In this document: one piece after another, positions 32,655 to 40,623 of the stretch | Position numbering within the stretch: position 1 is the first letter of the stretch | Layout: the number at the start of each line of letters is the position of its first letter | DNA from: Spirochaetaceae bacterium | Lineage (GTDB): Bacteria; Spirochaetota; Spirochaetia; DSM-27196; PWMO01 | Length of the DNA stretch: 40,623 bases | Direction: 5' to 3' | Assembly (NCBI GenBank): GCA_007693325.1 | Contig: REDW01000056.1 | Coordinates: forward strand, 1-40,623 | Notes under the pieces: generated by a model | What the model was told of the DNA's origin: nothing | Database searches by the model: none | What the model saw: the letters and a program-made list of their open reading frames with translations, nothing else | Program-made: the position numbers and the translations under genes

Positions 32655-33532
32655 TGTTCCACTCCTTGCTGCAGCTCCGCCAGCGCCGCTTCGTATTGCT
32701 GCTGCGTGGGAGGCTGGCCGTGCCAGCGATGGTCGTACTCCATGAAACTGACCCCCTTGCCCTTGGTGGTACGCGCTACTATAACGGTTGGCCGCGCGTG
32801 AACCTCGTCGGCGTGGTCCAGCGCATCGAGAACCTGGCGCATGTTGTGTCCGTGTATCTCTATAACGTGCCAGCCGAAGGCCTTCCACTTGTCGCCAATC
32901 GGCTCGGTGGGCATAGAATCTGCGCTGGCACCGGTCTGCTGGATGCCGTTGTAATCAACGATGGCCGTGAGATTACCCAGACGGTACTTGCTGGCCGACA
33001 TAGCTCCCTCCCAGATCACACCGGCGTTGAGCTCGCCGTCTCCCAGCACCACGTAGACCCTGGCGGCACTCGCCCTGGCCGACGGAGACGTCTGGGCCGA
33101 CGGCTTGGCATCTTTCATCCGCAGCGCCAGCGCTGTGCCAACTCCAATTGCCACCCCGTGGCCCAGCGGACCGGCAGCAATCTCCACTCCGGGAGTCTTG
33201 ACGGGATCCGGATGGCCCTGGAGACGGCTGTTGAAGCAGCGGAAGCTCATCAGCTCATCGGGCGCAAAAAAACCGCGGTGTGCCAGCGCAGTGTAGAGCA
33301 TGGCGCAGGCGTGCCCTTTGGAGAACAGCAGGCGGTCGCGTCCCTCCCAGGACGGATTGTCCGGATCGAGCTTGAGGTGGTGGAAGTAGAGCGCGGTGAG
33401 AATCTCCGCGGCCGAATACGCGCCCCCGAGATGTCCACTCTGGGCGCTGTAGACCATCTTCAGCACCTGAATCCGAAACTCAAGCGCTTTGCGCGACAAA
33501 TCGCGCACCAGCTGATCACTGTGTGCATGCAT
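32642..33532 (-). CDS. Transketolase, N-terminal (TPP-binding) subunit
   Basis: 296-residue first half of a split transketolase. The thiamine-diphosphate motif begins GDGELNAG and ends in VDYNGIQ; SGHLGGAYSAAEILTALYF, LLFSKGHACAMLY and AAGPLGHGVAIGVG are family segments. A short insertion (KPSAQTSPSARASAARV) before the motif is unusual but sits in a loop. GAGGGGG precedes the ATG at 33532. It is first in a minus-strand operon (transketolase, isomerase, 2-hydroxyacid dehydrogenase, cyclophilin-like) driven by the promoter at 33616-33645, which has an operator-like palindrome at its start. Confidence 0.93.
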   Translation of the reverse strand: MHAHSDQLVRDLSRKALEFRIQVLKMVYSAQSGHLGGAYSAAEILTALYFHHLKLDPDNPSWEGRDRLLFSKGHACAMLYTALAHRGFFAPDELMSFRCFNSRLQGHPDPVKTPGVEIAAGPLGHGVAIGVGTALALRMKDAKPSAQTSPSARASAARVYVVLGDGELNAGVIWEGAMSASKYRLGNLTAIVDYNGIQQTGASADSMPTEPIGDKWKAFGWHVIEIHGHNMRQVLDALDHADEVHARPTVIVARTTKGKGVSFMEYDHRWHGQPPTQQQYEAALAELQQGVEQWQN

Positions 33533-33591
33533 CGATGCCCCCTCGTTATGCGGCGTATGACGCCGGTACTCGCTGTCGCTATTTGATATAC

Positions 33592-33607
33592 GCTTGATAT
33601 ATCAAGC
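33592..33607. promoter_or_regulatory. Perfect 16-base palindrome at the transketolase promoter
   Basis: GCTTGATATATCAAGC is a perfect palindrome from about +2 to +17 of the predicted transcript. A second half site TTGATATAC lies at 33583-33591, 11 bases from the TTGATATAT inside the palindrome, about one helical turn. It shares TGATATAC with the repeat before the GntR gene at 2879-2901, so the same regulator may bind both. Confidence 0.65.
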
Positions 33608-33615
33608 TAACCACC

Positions 33616-33645
33616 AGCATAACCGGTAGTACGCAGTTTTGTCAA
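33616..33645 (-). promoter_or_regulatory. Candidate promoter of the transketolase operon
   Basis: On the minus strand, TTGACA (33645-33640), an 18-base spacer and TATGCT (33621-33616, four of six bases). The predicted start is near 33609, about 77 bases before the transketolase ATG. Confidence 0.65.
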
Positions 33646-33693
33646 AGAAAAGTCATGGACAACATTGACGAGCTCATGCGCAGCGCCGCCCAC

Positions 33694-34440
33694 CTACCAC
33701 TCGCCGTTGGTCTTAAACCGTCGCCGCGTGTTTTCGCGAAACCGCGCCCCGGCGTCGCGAATGGCGTCCAGCGTTTCCTGATGCGTGCGCCCAGCGCTGC
33801 CGCGCGCGGCGGCAATCATGGTTTCGCACTCGTTGTTGTCCATGAACAGCACCGCGTCCAGCAGTCCTTCCTGATCCTGCGGCGGAATGACGAAGAAGCC
33901 GTGTTTGTCGGCGTGAATCAGACTGCCGGGTTCAATCGTACAGCCAAAGACCGTGACCGGGCAATTCCATCTGACCGGTGCCGAGTAAGCGTGGCCGACG
34001 CACAGCCGCGACGCCAGCGCCTTGAATCCGGCGTTGGTCATCTCGTCAACGTCGCGTATGGCGCCGTCGGTGATTGTACCAACGCAACCTAACGCGCGGT
34101 GGACGTTGCTGTTCACCTCGCCCCAGAACGCTCCAACAAAGTCCGGCTTGTCCAGATCCTGAACCACCACAATCTTGGGCCCCGGCACCGAGGCAACGTA
34201 GTGCCGGTACTCGCTACCCGCGTTGGGATTGCGCCTGGGCGGCTCGGGGTCGCTGGCCTGCTGTACTACAGTCACCGCGTAGCCGATCATCGGTCCCATC
34301 TGCGGCATGAAATCGCGTGTCTCTTCGCGGTTGAACAGTGCGGCCATGCGCTCGCTGGAACTCATTGCCTCCCAGCCGTTGTAAATCGACGGGGTGTTCC
34401 AGCGTTTGAGCTTCAACAGAACGTCGTGTGACAGTGGCAT
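33694..34440 (-). CDS. RraA-like (4-hydroxy-4-methyl-2-oxoglutarate aldolase family) protein
   Basis: 248-residue RraA/HMG-aldolase-family protein. The metal- and substrate-binding segment is GEVNSNVHRALGCVGTITDGAIRDVDEM, with Arg129 and Asp130 at the usual catalytic and metal positions. The fold covers most of the chain; N-terminal LKRWNTPSIYNG is the usual first segment. Members cleave 4-hydroxy-2-oxo acids to pyruvate or decarboxylate oxaloacetate; true RraA inhibits RNase E and is shorter (about 160 residues), so an enzymatic role is more likely here. AAGGAGGAG precedes the ATG. It is 45 bases downstream of the URO-D-like gene. Confidence 0.82.
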   Translation of the reverse strand: MPLSHDVLLKLKRWNTPSIYNGWEAMSSSERMAALFNREETRDFMPQMGPMIGYAVTVVQQASDPEPPRRNPNAGSEYRHYVASVPGPKIVVVQDLDKPDFVGAFWGEVNSNVHRALGCVGTITDGAIRDVDEMTNAGFKALASRLCVGHAYSAPVRWNCPVTVFGCTIEPGSLIHADKHGFFVIPPQDQEGLLDAVLFMDNNECETMIAAARGSAGRTHQETLDAIRDAGARFRENTRRRFKTNGEW

Positions 34441-34485
34441 GAATCGACTCCTCCTTGTAATGTGAGTACCCGCTGCCCGGGCGTG

Positions 34486-35643
34486 CTATGCAGAGGTTAG
34501 CTCAGCAATCCTCTTGCGGTAGTACCGGTAGTTCTCGAACGATACGTCCGGCGGCACCTGGTGGTCGAGCATCGGTATGTATCCACCGCCTTCAACCATG
34601 CCGGGCAGCCGTCTTTCGAGCTCACGGTCAATGTGTTGTGGACCGAGAGCAACCTCTTTCTTATCGATTCCGCCCAGGATCTGCAAGCGTGGGAATGCCT
34701 CCCGGACGCTCTTGACGTCCATACCGGCCTGCACTTCAAAGGGGTACAGACCGGTGATGCCACCTTTGAGAAACTCGGGTATCAGCTTGGTGCAGTCGCC
34801 GTCGGTATCGAGCAGTACTACATTCACACCGTGACTGCGAGCCACATCGGTCACTTTGCGGTACGCCGGGACCATGAACTCTTCAACCAGGGCAGGGCTA
34901 ATCAGCGGTCCATTCTTGTACGACATGTCTTCCCAGAGGTGGATGCAGTCCAGCTTGACCTCCGACAAGACCCGGTCAAAGATCGCCACCCACAAGTCCG
35001 CCAGATGATCGGTCATGCGGCGAATCAGCTCTGGGTTATCGAGGTATCCCATCATTAGACCTATCTCCCCCATCAGGTAGCGCGGCGCACCGAAGAAGCC
35101 ACACGGCGAGCCCCCAATCGAGACCACGCCGTCGTAGCTGTTGAGTCGCTCCACGTGCTGCTGCCAGTCGGGAGGAAAGCGTTCCACGGTATCAGGGTTG
35201 AGGCGTTCGGCGGCCAGCTGTTCAAAGTCCTCCATACTCTGGATCGGCCATGCCACGAAATGCGGCACCGTACCTCTGTTATCTGTGATGTACTTGGTTA
35301 TGCCCATCTGATCGCGAACCAGAAGCCGTTCATCCTTCTTCTCAAGGATTTGCTCTTCAAAACCGGGGCATATGTAGAGCTCCACCGGAACTTTGAGACT
35401 CGGTTTATCCAGACCCGTAGATTCGATGACATCACGACTGAACCGGTCCTGGGGCCTGATGGGCGTAGCCGGACCGCGAACGGTCTCTCCCCACAAGGGA
35501 TTACCGTCAACGCCGTGGTTCATGGGCATACCTTCGGTGTACCAGCGTTCAACCGTACCACCCCAGAAGCCCTGCTCCCAATACAGCATGCGGTCCGGCG
35601 GCTCGAAGTTCATGATCGCGTGGAACCTCTGTTTGTCATTCAT
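34486..35643 (-). CDS. Uroporphyrinogen decarboxylase (URO-D)-like protein
   Basis: 385-residue TIM-barrel protein of the URO-D superfamily, which contains haem-biosynthetic decarboxylases and cobalamin-dependent methyltransferases. Visible segments are RFHAIMNFEPPDRM (typical N terminus of non-haem members), SPCGFFGAPRYLMG, HLWEDMSYKNGPLISP and LLDTDGDCTKLIPEFLKGGITGLYPFE. The last two resemble divergent family members found in sugar-related operons rather than HemE. The reaction is unknown. A GGGGG run is present before the ATG. The base composition is less GC-biased than in the RraA gene that follows it. Confidence 0.8.
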   Translation of the reverse strand: MNDKQRFHAIMNFEPPDRMLYWEQGFWGGTVERWYTEGMPMNHGVDGNPLWGETVRGPATPIRPQDRFSRDVIESTGLDKPSLKVPVELYICPGFEEQILEKKDERLLVRDQMGITKYITDNRGTVPHFVAWPIQSMEDFEQLAAERLNPDTVERFPPDWQQHVERLNSYDGVVSIGGSPCGFFGAPRYLMGEIGLMMGYLDNPELIRRMTDHLADLWVAIFDRVLSEVKLDCIHLWEDMSYKNGPLISPALVEEFMVPAYRKVTDVARSHGVNVVLLDTDGDCTKLIPEFLKGGITGLYPFEVQAGMDVKSVREAFPRLQILGGIDKKEVALGPQHIDRELERRLPGMVEGGGYIPMLDHQVPPDVSFENYRYYRKRIAELTSA

Positions 35644-35814
35644 GCCGCACCCCCGGACGCCGTCCCACTACAATTAACCAGGACATTTTATTGACATATG
35701 ACTTACCTTACCATAGCATGACTTCAGCAGGAGAACAACCATAGGCCGCCGGAAACTGTGAGCTGCACGACCGCCCGGAGGGATTTACTGCAGGCGACAG
35801 TCAAACCGTAACGG

Positions 35815-37644
35815 TCATCCGCCCTCAGAGGCGGTTGCCGCTTCAATGAACTGCTGTGCATAGAGACTGCGGTACATCGGGGCGCTATCCATCAGCTGCT
35901 CGTGCCTGCCGTGCGCCACCACTCTGCCGTGATCGAGGAGAAAGATCTGATCGGCGTTGCGTACGGTAGTCAAACGGTGCGCGATAATTATGGCCGTTCG
36001 CCCGATAAGCAGACGCTTCAGCGCACGCTGAACCACTGCCTCGGTCAGAGTATCAACGCTCGATGTTGCCTCGTCCATGATAAGAATCCGCGGGTTGGCC
36101 AACATAGCACGCGCAATGTTGATAAGTTGCTGTTGCCCGGTTGAAAGATTGGCTGCACCCTCGAACACTCGCGAGTCGTAGCCGGCGGGAAGATTGCTGA
36201 TGAACTCGTGGGCCTCGGCGTTACGCGCAGCTTCGATTATCTCCGAGCGGCTCGCTTCTCTACGCCCGAAAGCGATGTTCTCCGCAATTGTTGCGGAGAA
36301 CAGAAAGGGTTCCTGGGGAACGTACGCCATGTGGCGATGCAGGCTGTTGCATCGGATAGTGTGCAGCTCCCGGTCATCGACAAAAATTGTGCCGCAATCT
36401 GCATCGTAGAAGCGGCAGATCAGGTTGATGATGGTGGTCTTGCCCGCCCCGGTGGGACCCACGATCGCAACGGTTTGCCCCGGCTCGATTCGCATATTGA
36501 TATGCTTCAAAATCAGGGTGTCAGCATAAGCAAAACTCAGATTACGCAGCTCGACTCTGCCCTCAATTGTGTCAACCGTTTCTGCTGCATCAGAGTCTTG
36601 TACCGCCGGCCCGGTATCAAGCAATTGCAGCACTCGCTCACCCGCTGCTGACGCCGATTGCAGCGTCGCGAAAAGCTGACTGAGCTCGCGAATCGGTGCA
36701 AAGAATCTACTGACGTAGCTCAGGAATGCAACAACCACACCAATGGATGTATGCCCCTGAACGATCATATATCCACCGGCCAACAGGACAATTGCGCTGG
36801 CAGCGATGCCGAGTACGTCTACCGTGGGCAGGAACACATACGACAGACTCATCGCGCGTACGTGCGCGGTACGGTTGCGTCGGTTATGCTCTTCAAACTG
36901 TTCGTGACTGCGAGCTTCCTGTGCGTAGGACTGGATGACCTTGATACCGCCGATGTTCTCCGCCAGATTCCCGACCAGGCCGGCGATGCTTTCGCGCGTA
37001 GTGCGAAAGGCGACGCGTGCCTTGCGCGAAAAAATGAACGTTGCCAGGATCATCAGCGGCAGAATCGAGAACGTCAGCAGCGCGAGCCGAGCATGCATTG
37101 CCAGCATTACCGTTACCGTACCTGCGATTATGATCGCGTCTCCAATCAAGGTTATCAGGCCCTCACTCAGGAGATTGTTGATAACCGACACATCGTTGAT
37201 GACCCGTGAGACAGTTACTCCAACGAGGTTCGTGTCGTGATACGCCACTGAAAGCCGCTGCAGGTGCTCAAACAGATGCTTGCGCAGGTGAAACAGTATC
37301 TGCTGCCCTACCCGTGCCAACAGGAAAGTCTGCAGGGCTACGGCCGCGTGCGTCAGAACAACCACCAGAGCAAAAAGCAGCGCGTTGCGCCACAGGCCGT
37401 GTGGATCCATTCCGGCGATATTGACGTCGATGATCACACGGGTCAGGTACGGCAGCGTAAGAGCTCCAGCTGTAGCAACCAGCATGAACAGAAACGCCGC
37501 CAGAAGCAGCCAGCGGTAAGGCGCTGCGAAGTGCAACAACCGCAGGATAACGCCGGCCTTGATGCGCTCCTCCTGGCGGTCACCCAGGCTGCGCAGCAGG
37601 CGCCGCGGCCCGACGCTGGACGAGCCAATTCCGGTCCCGATCAC
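35815..37644 (-). CDS. ABC exporter half-transporter, catalytic NBD subunit
   Basis: 609-residue fusion of a six-helix exporter domain (about 40-330) and an ATPase domain. Walker A is GPTGAGKT at 396-403, the signature is LSTGQ at 500-504 (degenerate for LSGGQ), Walker B ends in Glu525 (LIMDEATSS) and the switch His is His556. The intact Glu and His mean this subunit holds the catalytic Walker B of the consensus site, while its signature motif is weak. Its start overlaps the stop of the partner gene by 4 bases (ATGA), so the two make a heterodimer of the TM287/288 or LmrCD type. The exported substrate is unknown. Confidence 0.92.
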   Translation of the reverse strand: MIGTGIGSSSVGPRRLLRSLGDRQEERIKAGVILRLLHFAAPYRWLLLAAFLFMLVATAGALTLPYLTRVIIDVNIAGMDPHGLWRNALLFALVVVLTHAAVALQTFLLARVGQQILFHLRKHLFEHLQRLSVAYHDTNLVGVTVSRVINDVSVINNLLSEGLITLIGDAIIIAGTVTVMLAMHARLALLTFSILPLMILATFIFSRKARVAFRTTRESIAGLVGNLAENIGGIKVIQSYAQEARSHEQFEEHNRRNRTAHVRAMSLSYVFLPTVDVLGIAASAIVLLAGGYMIVQGHTSIGVVVAFLSYVSRFFAPIRELSQLFATLQSASAAGERVLQLLDTGPAVQDSDAAETVDTIEGRVELRNLSFAYADTLILKHINMRIEPGQTVAIVGPTGAGKTTIINLICRFYDADCGTIFVDDRELHTIRCNSLHRHMAYVPQEPFLFSATIAENIAFGRREASRSEIIEAARNAEAHEFISNLPAGYDSRVFEGAANLSTGQQQLINIARAMLANPRILIMDEATSSVDTLTEAVVQRALKRLLIGRTAIIIAHRLTTVRNADQIFLLDHGRVVAHGRHEQLMDSAPMYRSLYAQQFIEAATASEGG

Positions 37645-39419
37645 CGTGCGTCTCCGCGGACTGTATCCGATGTCAGACGCAGCTGGTGGCGGAATATATC
37701 GGCGTACAGAGGGCTATTGCGCAGCAGCTGCTCTTGGGGCGTTTCGCTGGATGTACGCACGCCTACTGCTGCAATCCGGCCGCGCTCGAGAACCAGTACA
37801 CGGTCGGCATTGCGAATAGTGCTGAGTCTCTGTGCAATGATTATTGCGGTGCGGCCGGTCATCAGGTGCTCCAGTGCATCCTGCAGGTGACGCTCGGTAT
37901 CGGTGTCGACACTGGAGGTTGCATCGTCCAGAATCAGCACCTCGGGATTCTTCAGCAGGGCACGGGCAATCGAAATCCGCTGCCGCTGCCCGCCCGACAG
38001 TGTAACCGCCCGCTCTCCCAAAGTAGTACCGTAGCCTTCGGGCAAGCCGATGATGAAATCGTGGATGCAGGCGGCCCTGGCCGCGTCCTCTATCTGCTGC
38101 TGACTAGCCTCCGGCCTGCCAAAAGAGATGTTGGCACGAATCGTTGATGCAAACAGAACACTGTCCTGGAGCACAACGCCAACGTGGTTGCGCAGCGACC
38201 GAACAGCGATCTTGCGTATATCAACGCCGTCGAGGTAGATGGCTCCTTCGTCCGGGTCATAGAACCGCGGAATCAACCTGATAATCGAGGACTTGCCCGA
38301 TCCGGTACTGCCAAGGAGAGCGGTCTTCTCGCCAGGCGCCGATTCAAAGCACAGCTGGTTGAGCACCCGCCGGCCGCGACCATACGAGAAACTGACATTA
38401 TCAAAGCGTATGGCCCCGGCCACTCTGTCAAGTTCTACGGCCTGCGGATCATCCTGCACCTCGGGTTCGAGATCCAGTATCTCAAAGATACGCTCGGCAG
38501 AAGCGGAGGCGCGCGCAATTGCGCTGAGTAACCATCCAAAACGCCGTATCGGGTGAAGAAGCAAGGCCAGATAGGTGGTGAAGGCCACCAGCATACCGAT
38601 GGTCAGTGTGCCGCGGATAACCATTCGGCCGCCGACAGTGAGCACAATCAGTGTACCGACACCCGCCAGAAACTGCATCAACGGCAATATAATGGCGCGC
38701 AGGCGGGCTTCGATCAGCTGAGCATCGAGCAGCCTCGCGTTGTATCGCTCAAAGGCCTGTATCTCGCGTTCTTCCTGCCCGAAGGCCTTCACTATCCGCG
38801 AGCCACGGATATTCTGTTCAAGACGAGAGGTAAGAATGGCCTCGCGATCACGGATTATCATCGAAAGCGGGCGGAAGCGGAAACCGAATTTCACCGCACT
38901 GTACAACAAGACCGGTACGATAGAGAACGCAAGCAGGGTAAGCTGGTAGCTTAAGAAAAGCGCGGCAACCGCCACGCCGGCGATCAGCGTACCCATTTCG
39001 GTTAACTGAAGCAGCCCCTTGCCGGTCAGGAAGCGCACACGGTCAACGTCCTGAACGCTGCGCGCGAGTAGTTGTCCGGATTCTGACTGGTCGTGGAAGT
39101 TGAATGACAGAGCCTGGATTTTCTGGTGGAACGTGTTGCGCAGGTCAAACGCTACGTTCTGTGATGCCGATTCGGTCATATAGCCGGAGACATAGGTAAA
39201 TACGCCTCGGGCCATACCGGTCACCAGCAACAACACCGAGCCCGCTACAATCGTTTGGACATCAGCCGGCCGGATACCGCTATCGACGATGTACCGAATT
39301 ATCAGCGGAATCGAAATGGTAGCCGCGTTCACTATCAATACCGAGGCATAAGCGAACGCGACGGTCCATCGGTACGGTTTGAGCCACGTGAGTGCACGAC
39401 GGACGTAGCGGCCACGCAC
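37641..39419 (-). CDS. ABC exporter half-transporter, degenerate NBD subunit
   Basis: 592-residue exporter half-transporter with six helices (about 15-300) and an ATPase domain. Walker A is GSTGSGKS (370-377) and the signature is canonical LSGGQ (474-478), but Walker B has Asp499 where Glu is expected (LILDDATSS) and the switch His is Gln530 (IIIAQRLS). Its own site is therefore degenerate and pairs with the weak LSTGQ of the partner, while its good signature completes the partner's active site, a known asymmetry of heterodimeric exporters. Start GTG at 39419, 3 bases after the isomerase-like gene; a weak ribosome-binding site suggests translational coupling. Confidence 0.92.
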   Translation of the reverse strand: MRGRYVRRALTWLKPYRWTVAFAYASVLIVNAATISIPLIIRYIVDSGIRPADVQTIVAGSVLLLVTGMARGVFTYVSGYMTESASQNVAFDLRNTFHQKIQALSFNFHDQSESGQLLARSVQDVDRVRFLTGKGLLQLTEMGTLIAGVAVAALFLSYQLTLLAFSIVPVLLYSAVKFGFRFRPLSMIIRDREAILTSRLEQNIRGSRIVKAFGQEEREIQAFERYNARLLDAQLIEARLRAIILPLMQFLAGVGTLIVLTVGGRMVIRGTLTIGMLVAFTTYLALLLHPIRRFGWLLSAIARASASAERIFEILDLEPEVQDDPQAVELDRVAGAIRFDNVSFSYGRGRRVLNQLCFESAPGEKTALLGSTGSGKSSIIRLIPRFYDPDEGAIYLDGVDIRKIAVRSLRNHVGVVLQDSVLFASTIRANISFGRPEASQQQIEDAARAACIHDFIIGLPEGYGTTLGERAVTLSGGQRQRISIARALLKNPEVLILDDATSSVDTDTERHLQDALEHLMTGRTAIIIAQRLSTIRNADRVLVLERGRIAAVGVRTSSETPQEQLLRNSPLYADIFRHQLRLTSDTVRGDAR

Positions 39420-39422
39420 TGT

Positions 39423-40622
39423 TCAACCGTGTAGATCGTAATCGAAGAAATCAATCCCAAGAATGTCAGCAAAACTACGCAGTTCTTTTTTGAAATCGCC
39501 TTCGATACCGTGGATATGGTTTGAACCGAACGTTTCCAGGAAATGGTTCTTATCGATATTCATGCGAAGAAATATCAGCGGTCGAGTCTGTATGGTAGCT
39601 GACTGAGCAGCACGGTCCTTTACTTCTGTTACGCCGGAAAGGACTCCGAGCGCATACTGCGACTCGCGGCGAAAGAACCGCGCAAAGGTCATTTCGATAC
39701 CGGCCGGCACGGTGAAGACAGTCGCGGCTCCGCCGGCTTCACCAAAACTGTGTGGCAGGATCTGCACGCGGGCAAGACTGTGGTCCGGGTCCGGCGACGG
39801 TGCGGCAAAGTAGGTTGCCATTGAACCGCAATTGGCGAGAGTCATCTCGTTAGCAGTTAACCAGGCGATATCGTTCAGATTGGTCGGCTTTCCACCGCTG
39901 AGCAGACTCAGCACCTGCATGGTCAACGCACCGTCCGCGTCCGCCTCGCAGCTGCAGGGAACCGGCTGCTTGCGACCGTCCGCATCGTAGGGGTCGTTGG
40001 CAAGCGCAACGTTGATGCACTGCAGACAGTAGCCGTTGCTCATCTCCGGCTGACATTTAACCCCCATGAAGTCGAGTTCGTAGAGCTTCACCAGTTCTTT
40101 GGTTGCCAAGTATGACCCAACCTGCTTCTGCAGATGCGCAGGGGTGAAATTCGAATCATTGTAAGCCACCGTCTTGCTCTTGCCGCTGAGCCAGTTGATA
40201 TAGTGCGATACCGTCTCGGGATTCTGATTCTCGGCGCGCCGGGCGATCTCAAATTGGTCAATGTGCTCGATGTCAACGCCAAAGAGCCGTTCCCATTGCG
40301 CTACATCGGCGGTGCCGGTGCTGATTCCCAGCGAACGGCCGCCGATTGACCCGTAGGTCTGTCCACGCAGACGCTGACGCGCTGCGGCAGCGCGCAGAAA
40401 CGCCAACAGCCGCGGCCAGTTCTGCACTTCAGCGTAATCTCCCGGCAACCGCAGGCAGGGCACTCCAATCTGGTCCATTGCCCCTGCAACCGCCAGGAAT
40501 GCCAACTGACTGAGCGAGTCCGGGGCTTCATTATGCACCAAGGCAATCGGAACATGCAGCAGGTTAGCAGCGTGGGCCACGAGCGCAGGTGCAACAAAGA
40601 TCGGCGGATAAAGCACCGCACA
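39423..40622 (-). CDS. L-fucose/L-arabinose isomerase-like protein, N terminus outside window
   Basis: The visible 399 residues are the C-terminal part of a ketol isomerase of the FucI/AraA-like group. Family segments are PIALVHNEAPDSLSQLAFLAVAGAMDQIG, GGRSLGISTG, VKCQPEMSNGYCLQC (Glu ligand), CEADADGALTMQVLSLLSGG (Asp ligand) and SNHIHGIEGD (His ligand), the E-D-H manganese set of fucose isomerase. The frame stays open to the window edge past a GTG at 40616, and the first visible residues align inside the family, so the gene is cut by the window. The enzyme interconverts an aldose and a ketose. It directly precedes, and is probably coupled to, the ABC exporter genes. Confidence 0.8.
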   Translation of the reverse strand, partial: CAVLYPPIFVAPALVAHAANLLHVPIALVHNEAPDSLSQLAFLAVAGAMDQIGVPCLRLPGDYAEVQNWPRLLAFLRAAAARQRLRGQTYGSIGGRSLGISTGTADVAQWERLFGVDIEHIDQFEIARRAENQNPETVSHYINWLSGKSKTVAYNDSNFTPAHLQKQVGSYLATKELVKLYELDFMGVKCQPEMSNGYCLQCINVALANDPYDADGRKQPVPCSCEADADGALTMQVLSLLSGGKPTNLNDIAWLTANEMTLANCGSMATYFAAPSPDPDHSLARVQILPHSFGEAGGAATVFTVPAGIEMTFARFFRRESQYALGVLSGVTEVKDRAAQSATIQTRPLIFLRMNIDKNHFLETFGSNHIHGIEGDFKKELRSFADILGIDFFDYDLHG

Positions 40623-40623
40623 G

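Noticed and set aside
31710-33532. Possible frameshift splitting one transketolase gene in two
   Set aside because: Both halves have good ribosome-binding sites and starts and the normal domain boundary; split transketolases are common.
35691-35719. Plus-strand TTGACA with a 17-base spacer and TAGCAT
   Set aside because: It resembles a promoter but has no plus-strand gene downstream; it would run antisense into the ABC exporter gene, and the -10 box is poor.
35641-35730. TTGACATATGACTT near the URO-D-like gene as a further copy of the shared operator
   Set aside because: Only partly palindromic and without the TGATATAC core; too weak to group with the three listed sites.
1-40623. CRISPR arrays, tRNA or rRNA genes, transposases and phage genes
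   Set aside because: No regularly spaced repeats, cloverleaf-like elements, recombinase motifs or terminal inverted repeats were recognised on either strand.

Overview
The window looks like an accessory carbohydrate-catabolism region from a fairly GC-rich bacterium, most likely a member of the Spirochaetaceae. The main taxonomic hint is that two unrelated periplasmic binding proteins (a TRAP DctP and an ABC family 1 protein) have signal peptides ending in the same octapeptide FAGGRAEP, a style common in spirochaete binding proteins. There is no rRNA or housekeeping gene, so the assignment is an inference. No tRNA, CRISPR array, insertion sequence or phage gene was seen.

Layout. (1) 1-940: 3' part of a plus-strand trehalase/GH63-like glycosidase. 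(2) 986-2787: minus-strand SDR and Gfo/Idh/MocA oxidoreductases. (3) 2840-7567: plus-strand operon with a strong sigma70-type promoter and an inverted repeat at its start: GntR/FCD regulator, class II ketose-bisphosphate aldolase, CbbY-like HAD phosphatase, HOGA/DapA-type aldolase, FGGY sugar kinase. (4) 7564-18623: minus-strand operon reading dctP-dctQ-dctM (TRAP transporter), zinc alcohol dehydrogenase, enolase-superfamily dehydratase, a 575-residue transaldolase-like protein, UxaE-type tagaturonate epimerase, SDR, UxaB-type tagaturonate reductase; its promoter and a GntR-style operator lie just before dctP. (5) 18685-23355: ALDH, Ldh2-type reductase and a single-chain TPP-dependent E1 (alpha-beta fusion), with no E2 or E3 gene anywhere in the window. 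(6) 23403-28835: visibly AT-richer cassette with an unusual enolase-superfamily protein, two ABC sugar permeases, a binding protein and a divergent IclR regulator. (7) 28830-33645: minus-strand operon of split transketolase, a TIM-barrel isomerase/epimerase, D-2-hydroxyacid dehydrogenase, cyclophilin-like protein and a VOC protein. (8) 33694-40623: RraA-like and URO-D-like proteins, a heterodimeric ABC exporter and, running off the edge, an L-fucose/arabinose isomerase-like protein.

How it fits together. Two uptake systems (TRAP for organic or sugar acids, ABC for sugars or derivatives) feed a set of isomerases, epimerases, NAD(P)-dependent oxidoreductases, acid-sugar dehydratases, kinase, aldolases and transketolase/transaldolase. 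UxaE and UxaB homologues indicate hexuronate-like substrates, but uronate isomerase (UxaC), altronate dehydratase (UxaA) and KDG kinase are not visible, so the route is either completed elsewhere or is a variant. Three operons carry palindromes placed immediately downstream of the predicted transcription start, which points to local repression by regulators of the GntR type.

The most interesting candidates are the E1-fusion/Ldh2/ALDH module without E2/E3, the enolase-superfamily protein lacking the His-Asp dyad, the long transaldolase in a uronate operon, and the isomerase gene coupled to an ABC exporter. All functional statements come from reading motifs by eye; no database search was run.
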